DNA of 64,000 nucleotides from Cesiribacteraceae bacterium YIM B00369 (GTDB lineage: Bacteria > Bacteroidota > Bacteroidia > Cytophagales > Cyclobacteriaceae). This document shows positions 44,670 through 53,776 of this stretch, piece after piece. Below the pieces are notes generated by a model. That model ran no database searches and had not been told where the DNA came from. It worked only from the letters and a program-made list of their open reading frames with translations. The position numbers and the translations under genes were made by a program. The stretch is taken from assembly GCA_017948555.1 (NCBI GenBank), contig JAFMYY010000001.1:186001-250000 (forward strand), written 5' to 3'. Each line of letters begins with the position of its first letter. Within the stretch, counting starts at the first letter, position 1.

Positions 44670-46511
44670 CTATAAAATAAGCAGCCAGCCTTTGACCCGT
44701 TCAGAACACTGGTTATAGGGATTTATTTTATAATAATAGGTTCCTTTGGATAGCTCTTTCCCGTTCCAGTTATTTTGATAATCAGGATCATGATATACTA
44801 TACTTCCCCAGCGGTTGTAGATTGATAAAGAAAACTTTTCAGTAGCACCAGTGATGATGAAATATTCATTATGGTTGTCACCATTAGGAGTAATTACATT
44901 TGGAATTTTCAGGGAGCTTTTTTCCTTAAGAGATAATTCAATAAGCCCTGATTTTGAACAATATTCATTCTTTGCAGTGAAGGCATAAGTTCCTGATTCC
45001 TGCACGGAAACAGAGTTTCCTGTTGTTCCATCAGACCATGTGATATCCAGATCTTCCACATTAACTGTTAAAATATGTGTTTCTCCCATGCATCCGGAGT
45101 ACTTGTCCTGATATTTCAATGGAGGAATACTCCTGTCCTGTAGGTTTATCTCATTTGAGGTGGCCGTACATCCGGCATCATTGCTAATGTACAAGGAATA
45201 ATTCCCTGCTTTATTTACCTTTAGCTGAATACCGTTCTCATCAGGAACCGGATTTCCATCTTTGAACCATTGTAACTGGCTGCTTTCCGGAAGTTCGTTT
45301 GTGTACAGGGTCTTTTCTTCTCCTGAACATAAATATGGTTCGCCCATAAGAAAAATCCTTACTTCCCGGATTAAGTCTGCATCCAGAAAGTCTGTTTGAA
45401 TATGGTCGGAAATGCCTGCAGAAAGGATGGTGTTAACATTTATTTTCCGGATAACAGCTTCGTCTGATCCCGGACTCTCTACTACAACAATCTGGCATCC
45501 GTTAATCTGGCTGATGTAAAGATTGCCATCTTTTCCCATTTCTATATGATCCAAACCTTCCATCTGAGAAAAGCAGGCCGGGTTATCATTATGGATGGCC
45601 CAGGATTTAATTTTCTTTGTTGTAAAATCATAAGCAAACAGGTTATTCCCTGCCGGATTTCCAAAGATATCCCGGTTACTGAGGTCGGTTACATAGGCTT
45701 TATTGCCATCAGGGGAAAATTCCAAACCATAAGCTCCATTAAGCGACGGAAATTTAACAATTTGATGATTGGAGAAATTTCCAGTGGCCGGATCAAAATC
45801 TGCAAAATAAGCCTCATTATTAAAAGTTACGGCATATCCTATTTTTCCTTTATGATAATCCAGTTCACCTCTGCCCCCCAAATCATTAGTATACATGCCG
45901 GATTCTTCTCCTTTGGCAATCCCATTCTCATCTATTTTAAATTTTCTTAAACCTTTTCCACATTCTTTAGCTAGCAGCCAGTAGTTTTTGCTGCAGGGAA
46001 TCCTGATAATTTCTAAGCCTTCAGCAAAATCAGCTCCTGGAGAAAGGGGGACATTCAGCTGACTGATATCACCTAACCCATTCCGCTGATTCATGTCAAC
46101 AACAGAATAATATAATTCGGAACAAAGCTGATTATTATAAAAAACATAATACCTGGAAGGATGATCAGGCAATGGGCAAAGGGAAATTTCTGTTGAAGAT
46201 GGGTGGGCATAAATTCCTTCTGAGCCAGGCATTAACCGATGTTCTTTATCAAAAATTCCGTTGGAGTTCACCCAAAATATAATTTCCCCTTGTGCATTTT
46301 CCGCATGGGCAATTCCCTCCCCGATAGTGGAATTTGCCATTTGTCCTGTGTAAAACGCCTGCGGTTGTGTTGCTTCATTAAAATTTAAACCGGTAATCTC
46401 TTCAGTACTATTGAAGAGAAGGTTGCTGATTTTCTGCTGGCCATAACAGTTAACCGATAACCTGAACAGGAAGAAAAGAAGCAGAAAAAAAGGAAGAGAC
46501 AGGTTTTTCAC
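44670..46511 (-). CDS. Secreted protein with T9SS type B sorting domain (613 aa)
   Basis: This 613-residue protein has a signal peptide (cut near CYGQQ). The N-terminal 350 residues read as a beta-propeller-like repeat region (for example SPDGNKAYVTDLSN and GKDGNLYISQINGCQI). This is followed by Ig-like domains containing SSQLQWFKDGNPVPDENG, and by a C-terminal gliding-motility-associated type B sorting domain (ITPNGDNHNEYFIITGATE, SIYNRWGSIVYHDP). Surface exposure through the type IX system is expected. It lies 6 nt after the larger gene and is in the same operon. Confidence 0.93.
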   Translation of the reverse strand: MKNLSLPFFLLLFFLFRLSVNCYGQQKISNLLFNSTEEITGLNFNEATQPQAFYTGQMANSTIGEGIAHAENAQGEIIFWVNSNGIFDKEHRLMPGSEGIYAHPSSTEISLCPLPDHPSRYYVFYNNQLCSELYYSVVDMNQRNGLGDISQLNVPLSPGADFAEGLEIIRIPCSKNYWLLAKECGKGLRKFKIDENGIAKGEESGMYTNDLGGRGELDYHKGKIGYAVTFNNEAYFADFDPATGNFSNHQIVKFPSLNGAYGLEFSPDGNKAYVTDLSNRDIFGNPAGNNLFAYDFTTKKIKSWAIHNDNPACFSQMEGLDHIEMGKDGNLYISQINGCQIVVVESPGSDEAVIRKINVNTILSAGISDHIQTDFLDADLIREVRIFLMGEPYLCSGEEKTLYTNELPESSQLQWFKDGNPVPDENGIQLKVNKAGNYSLYISNDAGCTATSNEINLQDRSIPPLKYQDKYSGCMGETHILTVNVEDLDITWSDGTTGNSVSVQESGTYAFTAKNEYCSKSGLIELSLKEKSSLKIPNVITPNGDNHNEYFIITGATEKFSLSIYNRWGSIVYHDPDYQNNWNGKELSKGTYYYKINPYNQCSERVKGWLLIL

Positions 46512-46517
46512 TATGAA

Positions 46518-49500
46518 TTATTGTATAATCTGGACGTAACCGTTAAATTTCTTTAGATCGTACTCCATAGAATAAAAATATATTCCCGCTTTAACTTTAG
46601 TGGCATCCCATTGAAAGCTTCTTTCATTACTTTGAAAAAGCAATTTTCCCATGCGGTTATAAATTTTTACAGCAATAAAATTCCCCAGGCATTCTTCTGT
46701 TTCAAAGGGCCTGACATAAAAAAGCTGATTCCATTCATCTCCGTTTGGGGTTATTACATTTGCAAAAAAAGCTTTTGATGGGTCAAAGGTTTTAGTGTTG
46801 AAAACTACTTTTGAAGGGTCGCTTTCGCAGTAATCGCTGCTTTGGGTAACAAAAAATTGTTGGCTTACCAATTCCTCAGGCTGAAAGCTGTCTCCTTCCC
46901 CTAACAGGTTTTGTAATTCCCGGTCAGCATACCAGCGCAGGTTATTTCCTTCTGCTGTTAACCTGAAATCATTTATTGTTTCCAGACAGGCTTCAACAGA
47001 GGGTGCTGCAGGAGGTGTTGGTTTAGGGTGAACATTTATTTCCACGACCCTTGCCTGGCTTTTACAAAGTGAGTTTTGCTGAGTGACATACATCCTTTGA
47101 GAAGCTAATTGTTTTACCTGAAAGGTATTGCCAGTGCCTGATAAGTGTGTTAAAGCAGGATCTGAATACCACTCGATTCCTTCGCCTGTAGCAGTTATTA
47201 CCGGCAAAGGGTCACCCTGACAAAGTTCCGGCAGAGGGTTAATTTCCGGCGCAGCAGGAAGGGCTTCCCTTTTAACTTTAATATAACTTCGTACCAGTAC
47301 ATCACAATAACTCACCTCCCATTGAAAAATATTTTCACCATAGGAAATATCTTCTGCAGTGGTATTGTGGCTGTATTGATCAACAATTTTAGCATGTCCC
47401 TTAATAACTCTCCACCTGCCTCTGCCGGTATCACGGGCCTGGCGGGAAAGCTTGATTGTATTACTCTCACATAGAATAACCTCTACATCTTCTTCCTGTG
47501 CCAGGGTTACTGCAACATTACAGTTCTGGAAGGTCAGCTCTTCTTCTGATGGGCTTTCAGGAATGCCCAGGGTTGTAAGAGTTTCATTCGTGATGATGGG
47601 GCTGTTATAGTCGAAGTAAATAGCTGCCTTGTTTTTTATGGCTGTACCAAAACCTGCCTCTTCTTTTGGCCTTATTTTGAATTTAACAAAACCATGTGAG
47701 GCTTTTTCGTTTGTTGTGCTGTCGGGAAGATTGATGTTAGAGAAGCGCCAGGTAATATTTGCCTGCTCTTCTCCTGAGAGGTCCCATTTTACCGGATGGG
47801 AGCTTAAGCTGACATGCAGCGAACTGATATCCAGGTTTGGGTCCAGAAAATCTGTAATAACCACTGTATAGGCAGTGTCGGTACCCGTATTCTGGAAGCG
47901 GATAGTATATTCCAGCAATGATCCTTCCTTTACATAATGGTTAGCCGAAATACCTGCAGGAATTACCTGTTTATCATTAGGGTCATAGCTGTCTATAATC
48001 TCCATGCATGATATTTCGTAGTGGTCCTGGTCGTCATTCTGAGGAAACTGGTTGGTAAAAGTATGCTCAACCAGGGGATTTCCATCTTCATCACAGCCGT
48101 GGATACTGATTGACACCGATTTTTTTTGAGGGTGAAAGGGAGAAAGTTCCGCCTCAAGGTGTAAAGGTTTACCATTGGCGAGAACATTCAGGCTCATGTT
48201 TTCCCCTTTTTTTAATTTGTATCTGCCTGTATAGGAAAGGTCTTCCTGAAGGAAGATTTTGAAAACAGCGCTATCGGCCATATCGCCATTTCCATTATTT
48301 TGAAGGTTGAGCCGTACAAAGCCATTGTCTTTACACTCAGCAGAAAGTACAATATCAGACTCATCCCATTCCGGATCAGGGGGAGTAGTGGGGACCGGAG
48401 TTATAGTGGCTTTTATACATTGGGTAAGTCCTCTGATACTTTCATTGCCGCACATCACAGAGTCTGTTAAGATGATTCTTTTGCACTGCTGTGCCAGCAG
48501 AGTGCCAATATTAAAAGTTAGCTTTTTACCATTTTTAGAAGACCAGTGGAAATCGCTTGAAACAGGGATGACATAATCAGGATATTCCAGTTCAATCTGT
48601 ACATTTTCCGCGGCAGCAAAGCCTTCATTACAATATTCCACTACTGTGGTATTTTTAAAGCATCTTCGGAAGCGGGAGGAGGAGACGTCTACAGACAGGT
48701 GCGGAGAAAGCTGAACATCATGTGCAAAATCAAAACCAGCGGTATCGGCTTCGGTACCGGACAGGTTAAGTTCATGCGGTTGAGCAGGGAAGGTTTGTGT
48801 AATTCTTTTGCCCTTGAACTCCGGAATAATTTGCTCTATACTGTAATTGCCTTTATCCAGGAACAAATAATAATTACCGTTCTGGTCAGACCTTGCATAA
48901 ACGGGTCCTGGCTCAGCTTTGATAATATTGTCTCTTACAGGTTCATCTCCTTCATCAAATATATTATTTTTATTTTTGTCGAAATAGCTTTTTCCTCTTA
49001 CAAGATTCCTGTTAAAGTAGCTGGAGGTATCTGATAACTTAGCTAAAAAAATGTTTGTTTCTCCTTTAGCGGTTAACAACTCTCCGTTCAGCTTAATGTC
49101 TTCAGTTAATGTGCCGCTGAGGTAAATATCATGGTTTTGGGTAATGGACATTCCATTCGGTGCTACGGATAATCCAGGAACGGAATAGGCCCAGGAAAAA
49201 TCCCCCGCATAATCGTATTTTGCAACTAAGGTTCCTTTTTTACCATCCTCTGCCCGGAATGTATGATTCTCTATTTTGGCTGTTTCCCAGTAGTTAAAGT
49301 TTAAATATGAATTGCCCAGGGAATCTACCTCTAAACTGATTTCATCGGATCCGGAAATCCCTGTCCTTGCCCATTCCAGGTTTCCAACAGCATTTAATTT
49401 AGCAACAAAAATGTTTAAGTGAGAATCAGTGGGATTGTATCCGGAGATGAAAGTATTCCCTTGCAGATCATACCCTATATCTTTTATGTTGCTGATAATT

Positions 49501-51263
49501 TGATTCCCATTATCTCCCTCAAAATTATTTCCCCATTTTCGGTTACCGGATTTATTATAATATGCAATTGTTGCATTTGGGTATGAATTCCCGAACAGGT
49601 AAAACTCCCCGTTTTTTTTAAGCTTAAAGAAAGGTAAAGAACCAGGAAAGGATTTTGCCCACAGTAAATCAAAATCAGAACTAAATTTCAAAACACCCTT
49701 ACCTGCCTCAATATTATATGGGTTATTTTCATTCAGTTCCATCGATAAAATGAGGTTATCTTCATAATCCGTATCCATTTGAAAATTTAGATGAGCGGAA
49801 AAGGGTAATTTCTTTACCCATTTCGCGGAGCCGCCTTTATCAAATTTAGCAAGGTAGGAACCGGAACCTGATTGTTCCGGCAGCGTGATTCCAGGGCTAA
49901 AAGAAACCTCCCAATCTTCATTTTCGCCATAACTGTGATAGATCTTTAGTGTGGCATAAACATTGCCTTTTGAGTCCAGCGCAAGTGTTCCTCCTTCTTC
50001 AGTCATCATTTTCCCGGCGTGGCCTGAATTGAAGGCAGACCTTGCCCAAATTAGCTGCCCCTGAGGGTTGTATTTTGCTAAATAGAAATCCCTATGGTTT
50101 TGGGTAGTGAGTACAGTGTCTCCAAAATTCACTGCACCTTCAAAATGACCTGTGATAAAGAAATTTCCATTTTTGTCGGTAATGGAGGAAGATATGCTTT
50201 CCTGTAAAATTCCACCGATACTTTTTGCCCATTCAAGAGCACTAACTGTATGTTCTTGTGGAGGGAAAATGTGCTCTTCCTTGAGCTGCAGTAATCCTTT
50301 ATTGGTAGCTATCCAGATTATTCCTTCTTTTTCCTGAGTAAGGACATCATATATTTCATACTCATCATTAAGTGGAATTTGATAAGTATTTTGAGGAAAA
50401 AGATTGATACAATAGAAAAGGCCTTTTTCAGTGCCTATTAGCATTTTATCTTTGTAATTGCTGATTGAATAAACAGTTGTGTCCTGTAATAATAAAGTTG
50501 TTGGACTACTACATTCCCATTGCCTTACCGTTAGGCCTTTTTCATTTCCCAGGAATATGTTTAGATTATATGAGCGGACATTTCCTAAATTTATGGCTAT
50601 GGCATTTAACTTTCTCGTGTTATTTAATGGGAAAAAAGAAACAATCTCTGATTGAGGAATTTTTACAGCTACATGGAGCAATTCATCATCAGCAGCAGAA
50701 ATGCAGTTCCAGCCGCGGGCGTAATAAGCAATTATGGGCACACCTCCTGATTTGCCCAAGCGAACCGCCTTACTTTCATACATGTTGCCGGTATAAAAGA
50801 GCATGCCGCTGAATTGCTGATTATCATAAGATTCATAACCCCCTTCAGGAGTTGCTACACGTGTATAGTTAGGTGATCCATAAATATCAACCAAGGTATT
50901 ATGTGGAATCCCATTCTCCTCATCAAGCCTGCTAACCACCCCCTTATTGTACATCAGGAGGTAGTTTCCTTTGGTGGCAATCATGGCGCTGTCGCCATAT
51001 TTACCCACTATGCCGGTTAAGGGAAATGAAGTGTTAACGGTGTGGGTATAATCCAGCTCTCTTCCATCCGGTTCAAGCTTTCCAACTCCGGTGCTGTCAG
51101 CTCCTTTTATCACCCATACCCCTCCATCACCCACACTTACTTTCCGGATTATTTCATTCTGAAAAAATATATTTTCCGGAACGAAGGTTTCCTGGGCACT
51201 AACCGAAAAGGGTAAAGCAGTAATAAGAAAACATAAAAAACAAATTGCTTTAACGTTTTGCAT
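46518..51263 (-). CDS. Very large T9SS type B secreted protein
   Basis: From the ATG at 51263 the protein has 1581 residues and a signal peptide (MQNVKAICFLCFLITALPFS), with an upstream ATG at 51302 possible. The first 300 residues resemble two-component-regulator propeller blades (EGIIWIATNKGLLQLKEE). The middle has SBBP-like beta-propeller repeats (SISSSITDKNGNFFITGHFE). An SdrD-B-like repeat follows (GKSYFDKNKNNIFDEGDEP), then the DUF7619 domain (SYDPNDKQVIP), Ig-like repeats, and a type B sorting domain (NVITPNGDEWNQLFYVRPFE). A cell-surface protein for adhesion or nutrient contact is probable. Confidence 0.93.
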   Translation of the reverse strand: MQNVKAICFLCFLITALPFSVSAQETFVPENIFFQNEIIRKVSVGDGGVWVIKGADSTGVGKLEPDGRELDYTHTVNTSFPLTGIVGKYGDSAMIATKGNYLLMYNKGVVSRLDEENGIPHNTLVDIYGSPNYTRVATPEGGYESYDNQQFSGMLFYTGNMYESKAVRLGKSGGVPIIAYYARGWNCISAADDELLHVAVKIPQSEIVSFFPLNNTRKLNAIAINLGNVRSYNLNIFLGNEKGLTVRQWECSSPTTLLLQDTTVYSISNYKDKMLIGTEKGLFYCINLFPQNTYQIPLNDEYEIYDVLTQEKEGIIWIATNKGLLQLKEEHIFPPQEHTVSALEWAKSIGGILQESISSSITDKNGNFFITGHFEGAVNFGDTVLTTQNHRDFYLAKYNPQGQLIWARSAFNSGHAGKMMTEEGGTLALDSKGNVYATLKIYHSYGENEDWEVSFSPGITLPEQSGSGSYLAKFDKGGSAKWVKKLPFSAHLNFQMDTDYEDNLILSMELNENNPYNIEAGKGVLKFSSDFDLLWAKSFPGSLPFFKLKKNGEFYLFGNSYPNATIAYYNKSGNRKWGNNFEGDNGNQIISNIKDIGYDLQGNTFISGYNPTDSHLNIFVAKLNAVGNLEWARTGISGSDEISLEVDSLGNSYLNFNYWETAKIENHTFRAEDGKKGTLVAKYDYAGDFSWAYSVPGLSVAPNGMSITQNHDIYLSGTLTEDIKLNGELLTAKGETNIFLAKLSDTSSYFNRNLVRGKSYFDKNKNNIFDEGDEPVRDNIIKAEPGPVYARSDQNGNYYLFLDKGNYSIEQIIPEFKGKRITQTFPAQPHELNLSGTEADTAGFDFAHDVQLSPHLSVDVSSSRFRRCFKNTTVVEYCNEGFAAAENVQIELEYPDYVIPVSSDFHWSSKNGKKLTFNIGTLLAQQCKRIILTDSVMCGNESIRGLTQCIKATITPVPTTPPDPEWDESDIVLSAECKDNGFVRLNLQNNGNGDMADSAVFKIFLQEDLSYTGRYKLKKGENMSLNVLANGKPLHLEAELSPFHPQKKSVSISIHGCDEDGNPLVEHTFTNQFPQNDDQDHYEISCMEIIDSYDPNDKQVIPAGISANHYVKEGSLLEYTIRFQNTGTDTAYTVVITDFLDPNLDISSLHVSLSSHPVKWDLSGEEQANITWRFSNINLPDSTTNEKASHGFVKFKIRPKEEAGFGTAIKNKAAIYFDYNSPIITNETLTTLGIPESPSEEELTFQNCNVAVTLAQEEDVEVILCESNTIKLSRQARDTGRGRWRVIKGHAKIVDQYSHNTTAEDISYGENIFQWEVSYCDVLVRSYIKVKREALPAAPEINPLPELCQGDPLPVITATGEGIEWYSDPALTHLSGTGNTFQVKQLASQRMYVTQQNSLCKSQARVVEINVHPKPTPPAAPSVEACLETINDFRLTAEGNNLRWYADRELQNLLGEGDSFQPEELVSQQFFVTQSSDYCESDPSKVVFNTKTFDPSKAFFANVITPNGDEWNQLFYVRPFETEECLGNFIAVKIYNRMGKLLFQSNERSFQWDATKVKAGIYFYSMEYDLKKFNGYVQIIQ

Positions 51264-51583
51264 ATATGATGGATTTTTTATGAAATTATACAAAAACTTC
51301 ATTCAGGCAAAAAAATCTGTGGATATTGTTTTTTTAAAGAAGTTCGTAAGATTAAAAAAGACTGGTTGTTAAGTGATTACAGGAAATGTGTCCGGAAAAA
51401 TTGAAGAAAATGGAATAAAATTTACAATGATAGCCTTCTGCCTGATTCAACATGCCTTTGTTGGCGGGTAATTCACCTATACCCTGACAGTACAGGTGAA
51501 TAAAAGCCTCCGTAATATTTCATCTGGTCCCCAACCTTTTCAGCGTCCTTTTCCATCATTACCGGAGCAGGAGCAGGAAGGGA
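51264..51583. other. Promoter region of the T9SS operon
   Basis: 320 nt between divergent units. The large-protein promoter should lie here. Its 5' end includes the alternative start at 51302. No other feature seen. Confidence 0.4.
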
Positions 51584-51778
51584 ATGCTTACAATTTATAT
51601 TGAAGATACTACAGCGGTTTTACCAGTAAAATCCGGAGCCATGAGCTACCGGCTGCACACTAAAGCAAAGGAAGCTTTAGAAGATTTGGAAGGTCCGGCT
51701 TATAACTTTACGCTAACATACGGCGTTCCACATAGCCTTTCCTTTATTCACGCTTTTTTAGTGGACGAAATTGTATAA
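51584..51778 (+). CDS. Small hypothetical protein, 64 aa
   Basis: The frame begins MLTIYIEDTTAVLPVKSGAM and is preceded by AGGAAGGGA, an unusually good ribosome-binding sequence for this genome. The composition is protein-like, with alternating hydrophobic and polar residues, but no family is recognised and no neighbour supports it. It may be real. Confidence 0.4.
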   Translation: MLTIYIEDTTAVLPVKSGAMSYRLHTKAKEALEDLEGPAYNFTLTYGVPHSLSFIHAFLVDEIV

Positions 51779-51948
51779 TCCTGTTAAGCAATCAGAGGCA
51801 AGGCCTGCAGATGCTGCGGGAAAAAAAGAACAAAATATATCCTTCTATGATTTGATTAAGTACAAGTACAGCAGGGAGTATAATTCAGAGGAAATTTAGC
51901 GGCAGGGGCTTTTCCGGGGAAAATCGATGAATCAGGTATAAAAAACAG

Positions 51949-52031
51949 AGAGCCTCCTAACCCTTACTCACTCAATATGCGGTATGTATCTAATACATAC
52001 CGCATATTGAGTGAGTTGAGTTAAAAGGCTG
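51949..52031 (-). terminator. Long nested hairpin after the STAS-like gene
   Basis: A perfect 24-bp stem (51966-51989 with 51993-52016) with a 3-nt loop (CTA) forms the core. Around it, AGCC/GGCT arms extend the pairing, and on the minus strand the structure ends in CTCTGTTTTTT. It is therefore a terminator of the gene at 52038-52427, but with an unusually long, tightly looped stem that may have other uses. Confidence 0.75.
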
Positions 52032-52037
52032 GTTAAG

Positions 52038-52427
52038 CTAAGAAGCCAGCCAATTTTTAGCTTCTTCGGGATTTTCGAAATAGTGGATGATTAAGCCTGT
52101 TCCTGCTACTTCATTCATAATGTTTTCTACTGAAAGTTTGTTGAAAATATCTTCTGAAGGAATCAGGGCCATTTTCTTTACGCCGCCAGCTATAGCTCTG
52201 GGGAACCAGTCCTCATTGCTCCATTGTTCGTCATCAGGATCAATTACATCCATTTTCCGTAAATCGGCCAGCCAGTTTCCTGTTTTCTTTTCCATCAAGA
52301 GTTCCAGGCCTTTGTTTAAGCCCAGTTTAAATTCTGTGCTGGTGGCGAAATCTTTCCACTGCATGATCACGCATGGAACCTTTTCATCATAGCTGATTTG
52401 TATGAATTTTTCGTTTAAATAAATCAT
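52038..52427 (-). CDS. STAS/SpoIIAA-like protein
   Basis: This 129-residue soluble protein has the mixed alpha/beta pattern of SpoIIAA-like/STAS-fold families: a strand VPCVIMQWKDFATS, a helix KLGLNKGLELLMEKK, WLADLRKMDVIDP and an FPRAIAGGVKKMALIPS segment. Function is unknown; such proteins often act as phospho-switches or as small regulators. It begins 4 nt downstream of the GAF protein gene, so it is co-transcribed with it. Another protein of the same general layout is at 58890-59315. Confidence 0.8.
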   Translation of the reverse strand: MIYLNEKFIQISYDEKVPCVIMQWKDFATSTEFKLGLNKGLELLMEKKTGNWLADLRKMDVIDPDDEQWSNEDWFPRAIAGGVKKMALIPSEDIFNKLSVENIMNEVAGTGLIIHYFENPEEAKNWLAS

Positions 52428-52431
52428 AGAC

Positions 52432-53748
52432 TTAGTTTGAGGATTGTAAAATCCGGTTAATTTCTTCTTCCTGTTGTTTTAGTTTAGCGCGTAACTGATC
52501 TTCTTTAGCTTTATATGTTTCAATCGCTTTCATCATTGACTTTTTCTGAGTTTCTATTTTTGCATCGGCTCTTTCCTTTTCAGTGCGGCTGATCTCTTCT
52601 ATCTCGAAATTTTTCTTTTCAAGCACAACCTTTATTTGCTCGAGTTCCTGTTGCTTCCGGTGCATTTCTTCCTGCGTAGCTTCCAGTTCTTCCATGTTCT
52701 GGCGCAGTTCTTCCTCCTGTGCCTTTAATTCCTCTGCGGTTTGCTGTGCTGAATCCAGTAATTTACCGGTTTTATCATTTACCTTAACAGTCGATATAGT
52801 GGAGGCAATATTTTCGCATAGTTTTTTGATAAAATCGACCTGATAAGGTGCAAATTCCCGGAATGAAGCCAGCTCGACCACACCCAATACTTCGTCGTTC
52901 AGGATAACCGGAACAATCAGGATACATTTAGGATTTGATTCTCCAAGTCCCGAGGTAATTTTAAGATAGTGATCAGGAACGTCTGTTATTAAAATATGAT
53001 CCTTTTCCAGGTAAGCCTGACCCACCATGCCTTCCCCGATTTGTATACGCTGATCAACAAATTTTTTGCGGTTAAAAGCGTAGCAGGAGGTAAGCTGCAG
53101 GTACGGCTCATCTGCTTCATCCTCTGCAATATAAAAGGCTCCCTGATTGGCTTCGAGGTATTTTACCAGTTGAGAAATAATACGGTCTGTCAGTGCCTTC
53201 AGGTCGTTATCCTGCGATCTGAGGATTTCAATAAATTTAGTCAGCCCTTCATTGGTCCATCTGCGTTCTTTTTCTTCTTCACCAATTTTTTTCATTTGTG
53301 AGCGCAGCTTGAGCAGGGATGTGACCAGATGACTGTTCTGAGCATTTTCCTTACCTGTATTATTTAAAATAGCTGACAGGTCGGTGTCGAGTTTTCCGGC
53401 TTCAATTTCTTTTACCAGAAAGGTGGCATTCTTTGTATCTAAGGCAAAAGAAGCTAAAGTTTCCTTCAGTCGCGAAAACTCCCTGATGGAAGCCTGAGGA
53501 CCGGTGCTTTCCTGATGCACTTCTGTTAATAGTTTTTCTTCTGATATATTTTGTAAGGGAAGAACTACTTTTTTGCTGAACAGGTAGAACAGGCACACCG
53601 CAGCTGTAAGTATCAGACCGGAAGAAATTTCATCCTTATGATGCTCAGGGCTGTAAAGGAGCATATAGTTGCCACAGGCAAGCAGGAGAAAAAAGCTTAA
53701 GCCGGCTTTGGATAGCTGGTTTAAGCTTAGCTTTTTGTTGTCAGTCAT
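52432..53748 (-). CDS. GAF-domain and coiled-coil signalling protein
   Basis: This 438-residue protein has two N-terminal hydrophobic helices (KAGLSFFLLLACGNYMLL and LILTAAVCLFYLFSK), a HAMP-like or linker region, a GAF domain around residues 180-310 (ITDVPDHYLKITSGLG and CILIVPVILNDEVLGVVE), and a long Glu/Lys/Gln-rich coiled coil at the C-terminus (LKAQEEELRQNMEELEATQE). There is no histidine kinase or cyclase domain, so the signal must pass by protein contact. It shares an operon with the STAS-like protein and lies 28 nt after the P450 gene. Confidence 0.88.
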   Translation of the reverse strand: MTDNKKLSLNQLSKAGLSFFLLLACGNYMLLYSPEHHKDEISSGLILTAAVCLFYLFSKKVVLPLQNISEEKLLTEVHQESTGPQASIREFSRLKETLASFALDTKNATFLVKEIEAGKLDTDLSAILNNTGKENAQNSHLVTSLLKLRSQMKKIGEEEKERRWTNEGLTKFIEILRSQDNDLKALTDRIISQLVKYLEANQGAFYIAEDEADEPYLQLTSCYAFNRKKFVDQRIQIGEGMVGQAYLEKDHILITDVPDHYLKITSGLGESNPKCILIVPVILNDEVLGVVELASFREFAPYQVDFIKKLCENIASTISTVKVNDKTGKLLDSAQQTAEELKAQEEELRQNMEELEATQEEMHRKQQELEQIKVVLEKKNFEIEEISRTEKERADAKIETQKKSMMKAIETYKAKEDQLRAKLKQQEEEINRILQSSN

Positions 53749-53776
53749 TAGATAGGTTCAGGGTAATTAAGCTCTG

